This document shows, one piece after another, positions 8,591-16,270 of a DNA stretch of 64,000 nucleotides. How positions within the stretch are numbered: position 1 is the first letter of the stretch; each line of letters starts with the position of its first letter. The notes beneath the pieces were generated by a model that had not been told where the DNA came from, made no database searches, and worked only from the letters and a program-made list of their open reading frames with translations. Made by a program: the position numbers and the translations under genes. Source of the DNA: Emergencia sp. 1XD21-10 (GTDB lineage: Bacteria; Bacillota; Clostridia; Peptostreptococcales; Anaerovoracaceae); assembly GCF_009936045.1 (NCBI RefSeq), contig NZ_QWEQ01000011.1:62001-126000 (forward strand), written 5' to 3'.

Positions 8591-8614
8591 ATACATTCAT
8601 CGAAGGAGGTTATC

Positions 8615-9412
8615 ATGGGATACATCGAATTAACACAGCAAGATATCGCACTGCAAAAGAAACTTCTACATCAATATCACACAGCGCTTCAAAAATTGCC
8701 GCAGGGTAAACTCACTTATAAAACAATCAACGGCAGACTTTATTATTATTGGATTGACTCTGCCAAAAAGCAACATTACATTCATAGTAAAAATTCCGAC
8801 CTGATTTATGACTTAAAGTATCGAAGATTTTTAGAGGAGGCCACCTGCCAGATTGAACAAAATCTTCATATACAGGAAAAAGTTCTAACGCGTTATGGTC
8901 CCTACGATCCGTTCTCTATTCAAAAGCGTCTGCCGAAGGCCTATTCTGACCTCGTTCTCCCCTCTAACCTCAAGAGCAAATCTCCACATCATGACGGTGC
9001 AGAGCCGAGTTACCGTCCGGAAGGCTTAACCTACTCGACTTCTTTTGGTTTATATTTGCGTTCGAAATCCGAAGTCATTATTGCAGAGCTAATGCACGCT
9101 GCGAATATTGATTTTAGATATGAGCCAAAGGTTCGTCTGCAAACACCTGACGGGCACTGGATTACCTACAGACCAGATTTTGAGATCACACCACCTTTAT
9201 ATGAAGACATTTTCTGGGAGCATGCAGGACTTTTGCACAACGAAAGATACAGGGAAAGCTTTTTCAATAAAATTACTACATATCATCACAACAATATTGT
9301 AATGCCGAAGAATCTGATTGTCACAATGGACAACCCCGATGGCACACTGGATGTTGCTGCTATTGATCGAATCATCAAAGGACAACTTCTCCCTCTCTTT
9401 AGAAAAGCTTAA
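8615..9412 (+). CDS. PD-(D/E)XK-like nuclease-fold protein flanked by repeat modules
   Basis: 265 residues after AAGGAGGTTATC. The N-terminal 75 residues carry a motif GRLYYYWIDSAKKQHYI. The C-terminal half has the order SKSE (151-153), RPDFEI (186-191) and FWEHAG (200-205), i.e. E...D...E-x-H, a PD-(D/E)XK arrangement in which the usual lysine position is not Lys. Similar Clostridia proteins of this layout exist as uncharacterised families. Copies of a 39-bp repeat lie immediately on both sides, and the stop codon TAA (9410-9412) is itself inside the first repeat copy of module A-II. That physical link suggests the protein acts on, or travels with, the repeats (inference). No partner gene adjoins it. 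Confidence 0.6.
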   Translation: MGYIELTQQDIALQKKLLHQYHTALQKLPQGKLTYKTINGRLYYYWIDSAKKQHYIHSKNSDLIYDLKYRRFLEEATCQIEQNLHIQEKVLTRYGPYDPFSIQKRLPKAYSDLVLPSNLKSKSPHHDGAEPSYRPEGLTYSTSFGLYLRSKSEVIIAELMHAANIDFRYEPKVRLQTPDGHWITYRPDFEITPPLYEDIFWEHAGLLHNERYRESFFNKITTYHHNNIVMPKNLIVTMDNPDGTLDVAAIDRIIKGQLLPLFRKA

Positions 9413-9643
9413 CCTAAATCTAAAATTTTTGCAAAAAATGTATAAATATCATCGTCTAGGTTTAGACTGAATCGGAATTTACACGATAAAATAACCGAAA
9501 TCCCAGGATTTCTGCAATTTTGAAAGCGAGGCAGTTGACATTCATCATAAAACTTATACATTTCTTGATGTTTCTCTGGATTTCGGTTAAGTTTTTGTAA
9601 TTTCGTTATACACAAAATTCATTTTTTTGGATTTTAGGTTAAG
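9408..9643. repeat. Repeat module A-II: one forward and two reverse 39-bp elements
   Basis: Elements at 9408-9446 (forward), 9553-9591 and 9605-9643 (reverse, starts 52 bp apart). Same order and orientation as A-I, so the PD-(D/E)XK-like gene is bracketed by direct copies of the module. A further partial match (TCTAGGTTTAGACTG, about 9456-9470) lies inside, resembling GTCTAGGTCTG at the same place in the reversed module A-III. Confidence 0.85.
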
Positions 9644-9663
9644 AATACTGCTCTACTATCTCC

Positions 9664-10590
9664 CTACTCAAACAGCGGCGTAGAAAAATACCTCTCTGCA
9701 GTGTCAGGCAATATCGTTACGACGGTCTTGCCTTTTCCCAGTTTTTCTGCCAGCCTAAGCGCCGCTGCCACATTGGTACCGCTGGAGATACCGCACATGA
9801 GCCCTTCCTTGCGTGCCAAGTCCTTGGCCGTCTGCAGCGCCTCTTCATCGCTGACGATATAGATATCATCGTAAATCTGCTGATTCAAAACCTTTGGGAT
9901 AATACCATCTCCAATTCCCATCTGTATATGTGTTCCCACCGTACCTCCTGCTAAAATCGCAGCATTCTGCGGCTCCACTGCCCAGATTTCAATCTGCGGA
10001 TTCAAAGCTTTCAGCGTTTCTCCGATACCTGTAATGGTTCCGCCGGTGCCAATACCAGAACAAAATCCGTCAATAGGTCCTGCCACCTGTTCCAAAATCT
10101 CAAGCCCGGTATGGTGACGATGCACCATTGGATTTGCTTCATTTTCAAACTGCTGCGGTACAAAAACTTTCGGATTCTCGGCAGCCATGCGGTTCGCCAT
10201 CTGTACACACTCTTCGATACAGTCGCCAATATTGCCCTCGTCATGTACCAGCAGCACCTTTGCGCCGTAATGCTCCACAAGGAAACGACGTTCCTGACTG
10301 ACAGAATCCGGCATGATAATAACAGTCTCATAGCCTTTTACTGCGCCTACAAGGGCAAGCCCAATTCCCTGATTCCCGCTGGTCGGTTCAACAATCACAG
10401 AATCCGGCCGCAAAATTCCGTCTTCCTCCGCCTTTGTAATCATATTGTAAGCAGTTCTCGTCTTTACAGAACCGCCTACGTTAAGCCCCTCAAATTTTAC
10501 AAGCACCCTCGCACTTTCAGGACTAACCATTTTATTCAGCTGAATCATCGGCGTTTCACCCATGGCGTCTAACACATTTTTATATATCAT
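9664..10590 (-). CDS. cysK: Cysteine synthase (O-acetylserine sulfhydrylase)
   Basis: 308 residues, the usual CysK length. The PLP lysine motif GGSVKTRTA (about residues 39-47), the substrate loop TSGNQG (69-74) and the phosphate-binding loop GTGGT (about 175-179) are all present, as is the C-terminal GISSGTN. It makes L-cysteine from O-acetyl-L-serine and sulfide. No cysE lies beside it. It has its own promoter (10622-10650) and is divergent from the queuine-salvage operon. Confidence 0.95.
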   Translation of the reverse strand: MIYKNVLDAMGETPMIQLNKMVSPESARVLVKFEGLNVGGSVKTRTAYNMITKAEEDGILRPDSVIVEPTSGNQGIGLALVGAVKGYETVIIMPDSVSQERRFLVEHYGAKVLLVHDEGNIGDCIEECVQMANRMAAENPKVFVPQQFENEANPMVHRHHTGLEILEQVAGPIDGFCSGIGTGGTITGIGETLKALNPQIEIWAVEPQNAAILAGGTVGTHIQMGIGDGIIPKVLNQQIYDDIYIVSDEEALQTAKDLARKEGLMCGISSGTNVAAALRLAEKLGKGKTVVTILPDTAERYFSTPLFE

Positions 10591-10621
10591 CGTTTAACTC
10601 CTACTTAAAAACTATTTACTC

Positions 10622-10650
10622 AGTATATCATAAAGATTTTAATTTGTCAC
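10622..10650 (-). promoter_or_regulatory. Promoter of cysK
   Basis: On the minus strand GTGACA (10650-10645), 17 bp, TATACT (10627-10622), about 32 bp upstream of the ATG. No T-box or SAM leader fits between promoter and gene. Confidence 0.65.
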
Positions 10651-10656
10651 TTTTCT

Positions 10657-10685
10657 TTGACAACGCCGCTAATTTGTGCTATAGT
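10657..10685 (+). promoter_or_regulatory. Promoter of the queuine-salvage operon
   Basis: TTGACA (10657-10662), 17 bp, TATAGT (10680-10685); near-consensus, back-to-back with the cysK promoter. Confidence 0.75.
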
Positions 10686-10703
10686 ACTTACGAAAATAAA
10701 ATA

Positions 10704-10743
10704 AGACAGTTCGTGACCATCCTGTCTATAAACAAAACTACGG
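10704..10743 (+). promoter_or_regulatory. preQ1-I riboswitch aptamer
   Basis: AGACAG (10704-10709) pairs with CTGTCT (10722-10727); the loop holds GUUC...CC and the 3' strand reads ATAAACAAAACTA followed by CGG. This matches the compact H-type pseudoknot of preQ1-I (stem, GGUUC-type loop, A-rich tail ending ACUA-GG), except that Gs in the loop are partly replaced. The genes downstream (queuine salvage) fit the ligand. A terminator at 10781-10810 provides the expression platform. Confidence 0.8.
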
Positions 10744-10780
10744 AACTAAAGTCAACATTATTTTTGATTATTATTTTAAT

Positions 10781-10810
10781 GTGCCTGCAGATTCTGTAGG
10801 CGCATTTTTT
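10781..10810 (+). terminator. Riboswitch-controlled terminator
   Basis: GTGCCTGCAG (10781-10790) pairs with CTGTAGGCGCA (10793-10803) and runs into TTTTTT. It lies between the aptamer and the QueL-like start, the layout of a ligand-controlled attenuator. Confidence 0.75.
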
Positions 10811-10830
10811 GTTCCGGGAAAGGACAAAAA

Positions 10831-11544
10831 ATGGAACGTTATTCCATCATTTCTGACAAGAATCCGCGGGAGATCGTCCTCCTGCGCGGCAGCGGATGTA
10901 AATGGCGCAGATGCAGATTCTGCGATTATCATCTGGATTTTTCCAAAGACGAAACCGCAAACTTCAATCTAAACCGGGAAGTGCTTGGCAAAATTACAGG
11001 GCTTTACCACAAGCTGGAGGTAATCAATTCCGGCAGCATCTGTGATTTGGACAAGGCTACCATGGCACAGATTAAAACAGTCTGCAAGACGAAAAACATC
11101 AAGCAGGTTCACTTTGAATGTCACTGGACAGACAGAAGTTGTATCAGCCACCTCCGGGAAGAATTTGCTGCTGCCGGCATTCTTCTAAAATTTAAAATCG
11201 GAGTGGAAACCTTTGATTCTCTCTTTAGAGAATCCTATCTATTAAAGGGCATCGACGAAACAGACCCTGAGAAAATCGCTGAGGACTTCAACGAATGCTG
11301 TCTGCTCTTCGGTATTCCAGGACAAACGGCGGATTCTATGAGATCCGACATCGAAACAGGGCTGGCATACTTTGAGCGGGTTTGTGTCAATATTATGGTA
11401 GAAAACTCTACCCCGGTGCGGCCTGATCCCCGCGTTATCGAGCTTTTTAAAAACACCATCATGCCAAAATACCTGCATAATGAGCGGGTAGATATTTTAA
11501 TGAATAATACAGATTTCGGAGTAGGAGGTAAATCTAATGAGTAA
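10831..11544 (+). CDS. Radical SAM protein, probable queuosine lyase (QueL-like)
   Basis: 237 residues after the ribosome site GGAAAGGAC. Near residue 22 is the cysteine cluster GCKWRRCRFCDYH, a C-x4-C-x2-C spacing instead of the canonical C-x3-C-x2-C. The gene overlaps the queuosine-precursor transporter by 8 nt and both follow a preQ1-I riboswitch. In Clostridioides difficile a radical SAM enzyme (QueL) next to YhhQ releases queuine from salvaged queuosine compounds; by position and size this is the likely counterpart. Activity is inferred from context; other radical SAM families with WRRC-type clusters exist. Confidence 0.75.
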   Translation: MERYSIISDKNPREIVLLRGSGCKWRRCRFCDYHLDFSKDETANFNLNREVLGKITGLYHKLEVINSGSICDLDKATMAQIKTVCKTKNIKQVHFECHWTDRSCISHLREEFAAAGILLKFKIGVETFDSLFRESYLLKGIDETDPEKIAEDFNECCLLFGIPGQTADSMRSDIETGLAYFERVCVNIMVENSTPVRPDPRVIELFKNTIMPKYLHNERVDILMNNTDFGVGGKSNE

Positions 11545-12247
11545 TGAATTAGTTTTAATCGTGAGTCTAGTCTGCATTTATGCAGCAGTTGTTCTTTTTT
11601 ATAAATTTTTCGGTAAGACCGGTCTTTATATGTGGACTGTGGTCGCCACTATCGCAGCTAATATTGAAGCGCTGATTCTGGTAGATGCTTTCGGCATGGA
11701 ACAGACTTTGGGCAATATCCTGTTTGCCTCTACTTTCCTGGTCACTGACATTTTAAGTGAAACAGAAGGCAGAAAATACGCAAACACTGCTGTAAAAATC
11801 GGCATTTGTGTCAGCATAGCTTTCATTCTGATTTCCCAGTCCTGGTTCTTATACACGCCAAATGCAAACGACTGGGCAATGCCTTCCATTCAGTCGGTAT
11901 TTTCCAACACACCGCGGCTTATGCTGGTCAGCATTGCAGTCTATGGTATCGTACAGATGTTTGATGTCTGCGCTTACCATCTGATTTGGAAACGCACGGA
12001 AAAGGTACTCGGTGACAGCCAGAAAGGACTTTGGATCCGCAATAACGGCTCCACCTTGCTGTCTCAGCTTATGAATACCGTACTATTCACCTTCGGTGCT
12101 TTTGTAGGAGTACACAGTTTTTCTACACTGATTCACATCTGCATGTCCAGCTACGTCATCTTCATTTTCACCAGCGTTTTGGACACCCCTGCAGTGTATC
12201 TGGCTCGCAAACTGAAAAATAAAAATCAAATTTCAGAGCTGTCATAA
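11537..12247 (+). CDS. yhhQ: Queuosine precursor transporter (YhhQ/VUT family)
   Basis: 236 residues, six or so membrane segments, with the family core FASTFLVTDILSETEGRKYA and later IWKRTEKV and LWIRNNGSTLLSQ. YhhQ proteins import queuine, preQ0 or preQ1 for tRNA modification. It overlaps the QueL-like gene by 8 nt, has its own site GTAGGAGGTAAATCTA, and shares the preQ1 riboswitch, so uptake and processing are co-controlled. Confidence 0.92.
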   Translation: MSNELVLIVSLVCIYAAVVLFYKFFGKTGLYMWTVVATIAANIEALILVDAFGMEQTLGNILFASTFLVTDILSETEGRKYANTAVKIGICVSIAFILISQSWFLYTPNANDWAMPSIQSVFSNTPRLMLVSIAVYGIVQMFDVCAYHLIWKRTEKVLGDSQKGLWIRNNGSTLLSQLMNTVLFTFGAFVGVHSFSTLIHICMSSYVIFIFTSVLDTPAVYLARKLKNKNQISELS

Positions 12248-12374
12248 ACGCAGCCCTGACTCATACGCATAGATTACATGCAATATATTATTATAAATCG
12301 TGCATTTGCATTATGGACAAAAAAATATTCCCAAACCCCTTGACAAACCCGCAAAAAACGGTATTATATTTACA

Positions 12375-12494
12375 GCATGATTCACAGATTTGATGTGGAT
12401 AATATATTTTATACAATTCGCAAATACCTATAATAAATTATAATAAAGTCCTAATCCAAAGAAGAAACGACGAGAATTACCTCGCCGTTTTTTC
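12375..12494 (+). ncRNA. Candidate small RNA with its own promoter and terminator
   Basis: TTGACA at 12340-12345 is followed after 16-18 bp by TATTAT/TTATAT (12362-12369). About 120 nt downstream is a terminator: AACG (12466-12469) and CGAG (12471-12474) pair with CTCG (12481-12484) and CGTT (12486-12489), then a T-run. No ribosome site or convincing reading frame lies between; the longest is 18 codons from ATG 12377. The terminator also serves the converging Cys-rich gene. Identity unknown. Confidence 0.45.
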
Positions 12495-12500
12495 TTGTGT

Positions 12501-12821
12501 TCACACACCTTGAGATTCTGCCTCTATTTTTTCTGTAATAGTCTGCTCTGTCAATTCCGAAAGACCATATAATCTTTCATTCATCATATCGTGGAAACAA
12601 ACCGGAAGGTGGTCTCTATGCGCTTGATGCGCTGCTACGCATTCAACACAGTTTCCATGCATTCTACACGGTCTGGTGCAAGAGCAATAATCTTCCCCAC
12701 GGGCGACAGCCTCCCGCAGCTGTTTCGAAAATTCAATCCCCAGCCGAACGGATTCCTTTTCATCTCCGCGTTTATATGCTTCCATCGCTGCCATCTCGAT
12801 TTCATTATAATCGATCTGCAT
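12501..12821 (-). CDS. Small Cys/His-rich conserved hypothetical protein
   Basis: 106 residues. The centre has a metal-ligand-like array (YCSCTRPCRMHGNCVECVAAH, written here as CSC-x3-C-x4-C-x2-C) followed by HLPVC, resembling small zinc-binding proteins found across Clostridia whose function is unknown. The N-terminal third is predicted helical and acidic. The upstream neighbour, 27 bp away, is the tail of a broken peptidase gene. Confidence 0.65.
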   Translation of the reverse strand: MQIDYNEIEMAAMEAYKRGDEKESVRLGIEFSKQLREAVARGEDYCSCTRPCRMHGNCVECVAAHQAHRDHLPVCFHDMMNERLYGLSELTEQTITEKIEAESQGV

Positions 12822-12848
12822 CTTTCGTCCTCCTCTCTCAAGCCAGCG

Positions 12849-12995
12849 TTATTCTTCAATGAGACTTTTAAACATTTCCACAGCATTTTCCATGATACTG
12901 TCAGTGAAGTCATATCCCGATGTGTGAAACGAAGGAACATAAAGTCCACCGCCAATATAAAAGTAAAGTTGCAAGTAGCTATTAATAGCCGGCAT
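12849..12995 (-). pseudogene. C-terminal remnant of an M20-type amidohydrolase
   Basis: A 48-codon minus-strand frame ends GGGLYVPSFHTSGYDF..., then SIMENAVEMFKSLIEE and stop. The pattern G-x3-PSFH-x3-YDF-D resembles the extreme C-terminus of M20D/AbgB amidohydrolases, which are near 400 residues. An in-frame TGA lies directly upstream, so the rest is missing. Weak evidence, but the fragment reads like protein and the flanking DNA does not. Confidence 0.4.
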
Positions 12996-13103
12996 TCATT
13001 ATTCGATGTACTAGTAGTCAACTGATGGCTGAATTAGAGAATCAACCAATAGTTCCTTCCAAAAAAAATGCTTATTATGTATGATAAAACTAGGAGGTAA
13101 GAA

Positions 13104-13589
13104 ATGAATCAAGAAAAAATTGGAAAATTTATTGCTGAATGTCGTAAAGAAAAAAATCTTACTCAGCTACAGCTGGCAGAAAAGCTTAACATTAGTAATA
13201 GGGCGGTTTCAAAATGGGAAACAGGAAAAAGCTGTCCAGATGTAGCGATAATGATGGATCTATGTGACATTCTTGGCATAAATGTAAATGAATTGTTATC
13301 AGGAGAAAGGATTATAGTGGAAAATTATCAAAAAAAGGCAGAACAAAATTTGGTGGAATTACAGAAACAAAAAGCGCAAGCAAACAAGATGAAAAGAAAA
13401 TTGGAAATATTATGGGGAGTGATTACAATTATTCTATGTCCAGTTCATTTAGCTATAAATTATTTTTATCCTGAAAATCAAGGAACATATATTGGTTGGT
13501 TGATTTTGACAATAGGGGCTCTTTTGTTTGTACCATATTTTTTAAAATATTACAAAGTAGAAATTAAATTGAAAGAAGTAACTAATTGA
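13104..13589 (+). CDS. XRE-family regulator with C-terminal membrane segments
   Basis: 161 residues after AGGAGGTAAGA. Residues 5-60 are an HTH_3 domain (LTQLQLAEKLNISNRAVSKWETGKS). Residues about 75-100 look like a coiled coil (KKAEQNLVELQKQKAQANK), and two hydrophobic helices follow (about 105-150). Such membrane-tied XRE proteins are common in Clostridia, often sensing envelope stress or controlling a neighbouring exporter; no target gene adjoins it here. Base composition is more AT-rich than its neighbours, in line with the accessory nature of 12.8-16.2 kb. Confidence 0.85.
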   Translation: MNQEKIGKFIAECRKEKNLTQLQLAEKLNISNRAVSKWETGKSCPDVAIMMDLCDILGINVNELLSGERIIVENYQKKAEQNLVELQKQKAQANKMKRKLEILWGVITIILCPVHLAINYFYPENQGTYIGWLILTIGALLFVPYFLKYYKVEIKLKEVTN

Positions 13590-14328
13590 TATATTTATCG
13601 CTTCTGTTTCATTTCATAAGATTTTAAAGCAAACGCCCACCAAATAAAAAACGGTGTATGGTGGGGGGGGAGAGTTGCTACGCCCGAAAGACTTAACAGA
13701 TACTCTTCAAGCTTGTTTTAAAGTTTAGCAGTATTCTATCTGCTCATACAAAACAAGGTCAATTCATACATAGCATGTCATGAAGCGTTTTGTCAAATGC
13801 TTTTTTGCGTTATTGACGCAGGCCCTTGCTAGTGCGGCGTGAAACGGGACAAGATTGTTAAATCCTGTTCCCCGTTTTCAGCGGCGCAATGGCAACGGCA
13901 AAATTCCAGACGGTCAGGGGTTTAAGGGTGGAGATTTTTTCGCGCACTTTGTGGAAAAATACTACTCGCTCCTTGACGGTCTGGATAGTCGGAACGGACA
14001 TAGCGCGAGGATTGTTTCTCGTAATCGGGTATGGTATAATTCTCCCTAGTACAAACTGATACATCGTAATTAGAAACTCATAATTTTACAGGTGTTTATC
14101 ACACCTCATAGGGTTTTAATAAAATCCTCCGAAAGCCTTGAAAACAAAGGATTTATCGCAATCATCACCCCTTATTTCTTTATATGATTTCACACCATGT
14201 TACCCTTGTTCTGCACAATCATAAGGGCAAAATCAAGGGCAAGAAAATCTCATAACAAGTTATAACAGAGTGTGGTAATCGGAGAACTGTGATATATGTG
14301 CGAATATATTATAACGGAGGACTTTTTA
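13590..14328. other. Gene-poor stretch with probable mobile-element debris
   Basis: No intact gene. It holds an 8-G run near 13666-13673 beside a CCCACC/GGTGGG hairpin, a second hairpin (AAACGGGACAAGATT 13842-13856 with AATCCTGTTCCCCGTTTT 13861-13878), and short higher-GC segments (13840-14060) that read like fragments of coding DNA in more than one frame but that I cannot assign. Its position directly before tnpV suggests remnants of a conjugative or mobilisable element. Confidence 0.4.
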
Positions 14329-14708
14329 ATGGATAAGTATATTTATATGAAAGCAACGGTCTTTGGTATGAACTGCAAGGAGATTATTATATTCCTTGCC
14401 TTACTTTACCAGCCGAAAAAGGACACAAGCCTATCGGCTTATGGGGGCAGCGACACAAACACTATTTGCAGGAACATAAACGGGCAGTTTACACCACGCT
14501 TCTCACAAGCGGAAAATTGAACTGTTATCTTGCTGATATTGACGAACAAGCAACGAAGATGATGTTTCGATTGGTCGAACAAATGGCTGACAAGGAGGGC
14601 GTGACTGAACAACTAAAAGCAGAAAGCATGATATTGTGGATTGGAAGAATGAATGAAATACAAGCGAGGGCGAGAGAAATTGTATATAGCAAACTGATTT
14701 ATAACTAA
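14329..14708 (+). pseudogene. tnpV: Frameshifted tnpV (transposon-encoded TnpV)
   Basis: ATG 14329 (after ACGGAGGAC) starts MDKYIY; after about codon 6 the family sequence continues one base out of phase as ESNGLWYELQGDYYIPCLTL, later GLWGQRHKHYLQEHKRAVYT and LLTSGKLNCYLADIDEQA, ending REIVYSKLIYN. Restoring one base near 14347 gives a full-length TnpV of about 125 residues. TnpV accompanies serine-recombinase transposons of the Tn4451 type; no tnpX is present, so this is a leftover. Confidence 0.85.
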
Positions 14709-14713
14709 TGAGC

Positions 14714-14824
14714 GTAACGCTTATTGCCTTAAAATACAGTGGGTGGAGGATAATACTTCCCCTACTGTATTTTGGGCTTGCAGATAGTAACAAAACAAGG
14801 CTTCTCATTAGGCAATAGCGTTAC
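14714..14824. repeat. Nested inverted repeats downstream of tnpV
   Basis: GTAACGC...TATTGCCT (14714-14729) pairs with AGGCAATAGCGTTAC (14810-14824), and inside it AAAATACAGT (14730-14740) pairs with ACTGTATTTT (14764-14773). It may be a terminator or the folded end of the mobile element. Confidence 0.6.
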
Positions 14825-14929
14825 ATTGACACGCTACTGCTTATGCAAATGAACAACAGTATAGAAATCTTCACGCCTTCGTGATATACTTTTTATACAG
14901 GAACAAATTAGAAGTTGCGGAGGTGTCTT

Positions 14930-15304
14930 ATGAAACGAGAATTAGGAATTGCCAGATGTGGTCTTGCGTGTTGCTTATGCACAGAAAATGCTGATTGTAA
15001 TGGATGTGGCTCAAACGGTTGTCCAGATAATGATGTTTGTGAGAATAAAAAATGTTCGATTGCAAAAGGACTGACACATTGTTATAAGTGCGAAGAAAAT
15101 TGCAAGAAAGGATTATTAGGTAAAATCAAACCCTACACATTTACTTTATTTGCTAAAAAATATGGAGAAGAAAAACTTTTGGACTGTTTAGAGAGAAATG
15201 AGAAAAATGGAGTTGTGTATCATCGAAATGGCATAAACGGAGATTATGATGATTTTGATGATGTAGAGCAGTTAATGAATTTTATCTTGACGGGAGTGAG
15301 ATAA
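14930..15304 (+). CDS. DUF3795 protein
   Basis: 124 residues from ATG 14930 after GCGGAGGTGTCTT. The N-terminal half is cysteine-rich (CGLACCLCTENADCNGC, CPDNDVC, CYKCEENC), the signature of DUF3795 proteins, thought to bind zinc or iron-sulfur; function unknown. The rest (YTFTLFAKKYGEEKLLDCL) matches the family. It lies between two tnpV copies, so it may be cargo of the decayed element. Confidence 0.8.
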   Translation: MKRELGIARCGLACCLCTENADCNGCGSNGCPDNDVCENKKCSIAKGLTHCYKCEENCKKGLLGKIKPYTFTLFAKKYGEEKLLDCLERNEKNGVVYHRNGINGDYDDFDDVEQLMNFILTGVR

Positions 15305-15332
15305 CTCCCAGTTTATATATCAAATCCTCTGA

Positions 15333-15488
15333 CATCTGATTTTCAGTGAAAGGACACTGCTACCCGAAATCAAGATTGCCGCACGAAGTGTATTTTTTGA
15401 CGAGACAGGCAAACGAGTACGCACCAAAAATGAAATCATGGGCGAGGACGGTAAAATCCGTAATGGTTGTACCGTTATCAAATTGTAA
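15333..15488 (+). pseudogene. C-terminal coding fragment, unassigned
   Basis: A 51-codon open stretch without start, containing EIKIAARSVFFDETGKRVR and ending KIRNGCTVIKL, then stop. It reads like the end of a real protein, probably from a mobile element, truncated at its left side. I cannot name the family. Confidence 0.3.
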
Positions 15489-15564
15489 CGACCCTGTTTA
15501 AGCTTTTGCCTATAAAAAACTAAGAGGGACAAGGTAGGGTTGCTACTTTGTCCCTTATTTTGCA

Positions 15565-15750
15565 TTACCGCCAACTCAATGCGTAAATCAATTCCGCATT
15601 GATAACTTCCTCCACTGTATTTCGGATATTGTTCATTTTCTGCACCCACTCAAGTGGCTTATCCGCCTTTAGCTGTTCCGTAATACCCTGTGCCTGCTTC
15701 ATGCCCTCTATGAGCCGTTCAAAGCATTCCTGCGCCCGCCTTCTAATATC
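15565..15750 (-). pseudogene. tnpV: C-terminal half of a second tnpV
   Basis: The frame contains GITEQLKADKPLEWVQKMNN and ends VINAELIYALSWR, the conserved C-terminal half of TnpV, aligning from the ADID/EDI point with the copy at 14329-14708 but on the opposite strand. Its left end is fused in frame to a regulator fragment, so it has lost its own start. Confidence 0.75.
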
Positions 15751-16215
15751 CTCTTTCAACTTCTTTGACAACGGATCCTGCGCCATGATATTGTCCAGCG
15801 TATATTTAGTCCGATGGATAGACCGCATCCGATTCTCCAGTCGCCGAATTTTGTTTCGTATTTATTTATCGTATTAGACAACGTCCTCACGTCTTCAATA
15901 TTGCTGACGATAGAAATACCGCCTACAATTTTTTGATTTTCTATGAGCGGTGACATATTTACCGTGTAGTCTATTCCCTGTTCGCTTCTAAGCGCTCCAA
16001 CGATGGGTTTACCTGAATTGACTACTTCCAAAAGACGTGCGCCGGGGGCAGATATCTTTCAGCGGCTTTCCGACAATGTCTTCCGCCGTAATCCCTGTAA
16101 TCCGGGTGTAAGCGGGATTGATGTACTGAACCACATACTCTGCATCGACCATCAGTACGCCATCATATAGATTCTCAAAAAAAGTCTTTCCTACATTCCT
16201 TATTTCAGCTTTCAC
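15751..16215 (-). pseudogene. Remnant of a PAS-domain sigma-54 activator
   Basis: The frame from ATG 16215 encodes a PAS domain (ENLYDGVLMVDAEYVVQYIN, then ITAEDIVGKPLKDICP). A one-base expansion in the G-run at 16044-16048 shifts it; the next frame continues LLEVVNSGKPIVGALRSEQG and SNIEDVRTL. A further one-base loss at the T-run 15849-15852 precedes RRLENRMRSIHRTKYTLDNI, the linker found just before the AAA+ domain of these activators. There the gene is cut and joined to a tnpV fragment; the AAA+ and DNA-binding domains are gone. Three separate lesions show a dead gene. Confidence 0.75.
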
Positions 16216-16270
16216 TTTTCATTTGCTCCTATACTACATGTGATCCACATCCTGCCGTGTCCGGTAATGG

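Noticed and set aside
13855-14049. Protein-coding gene (either strand)
   Set aside because: No ribosome site, no recognisable family and equally open frames on both strands; treated as debris.
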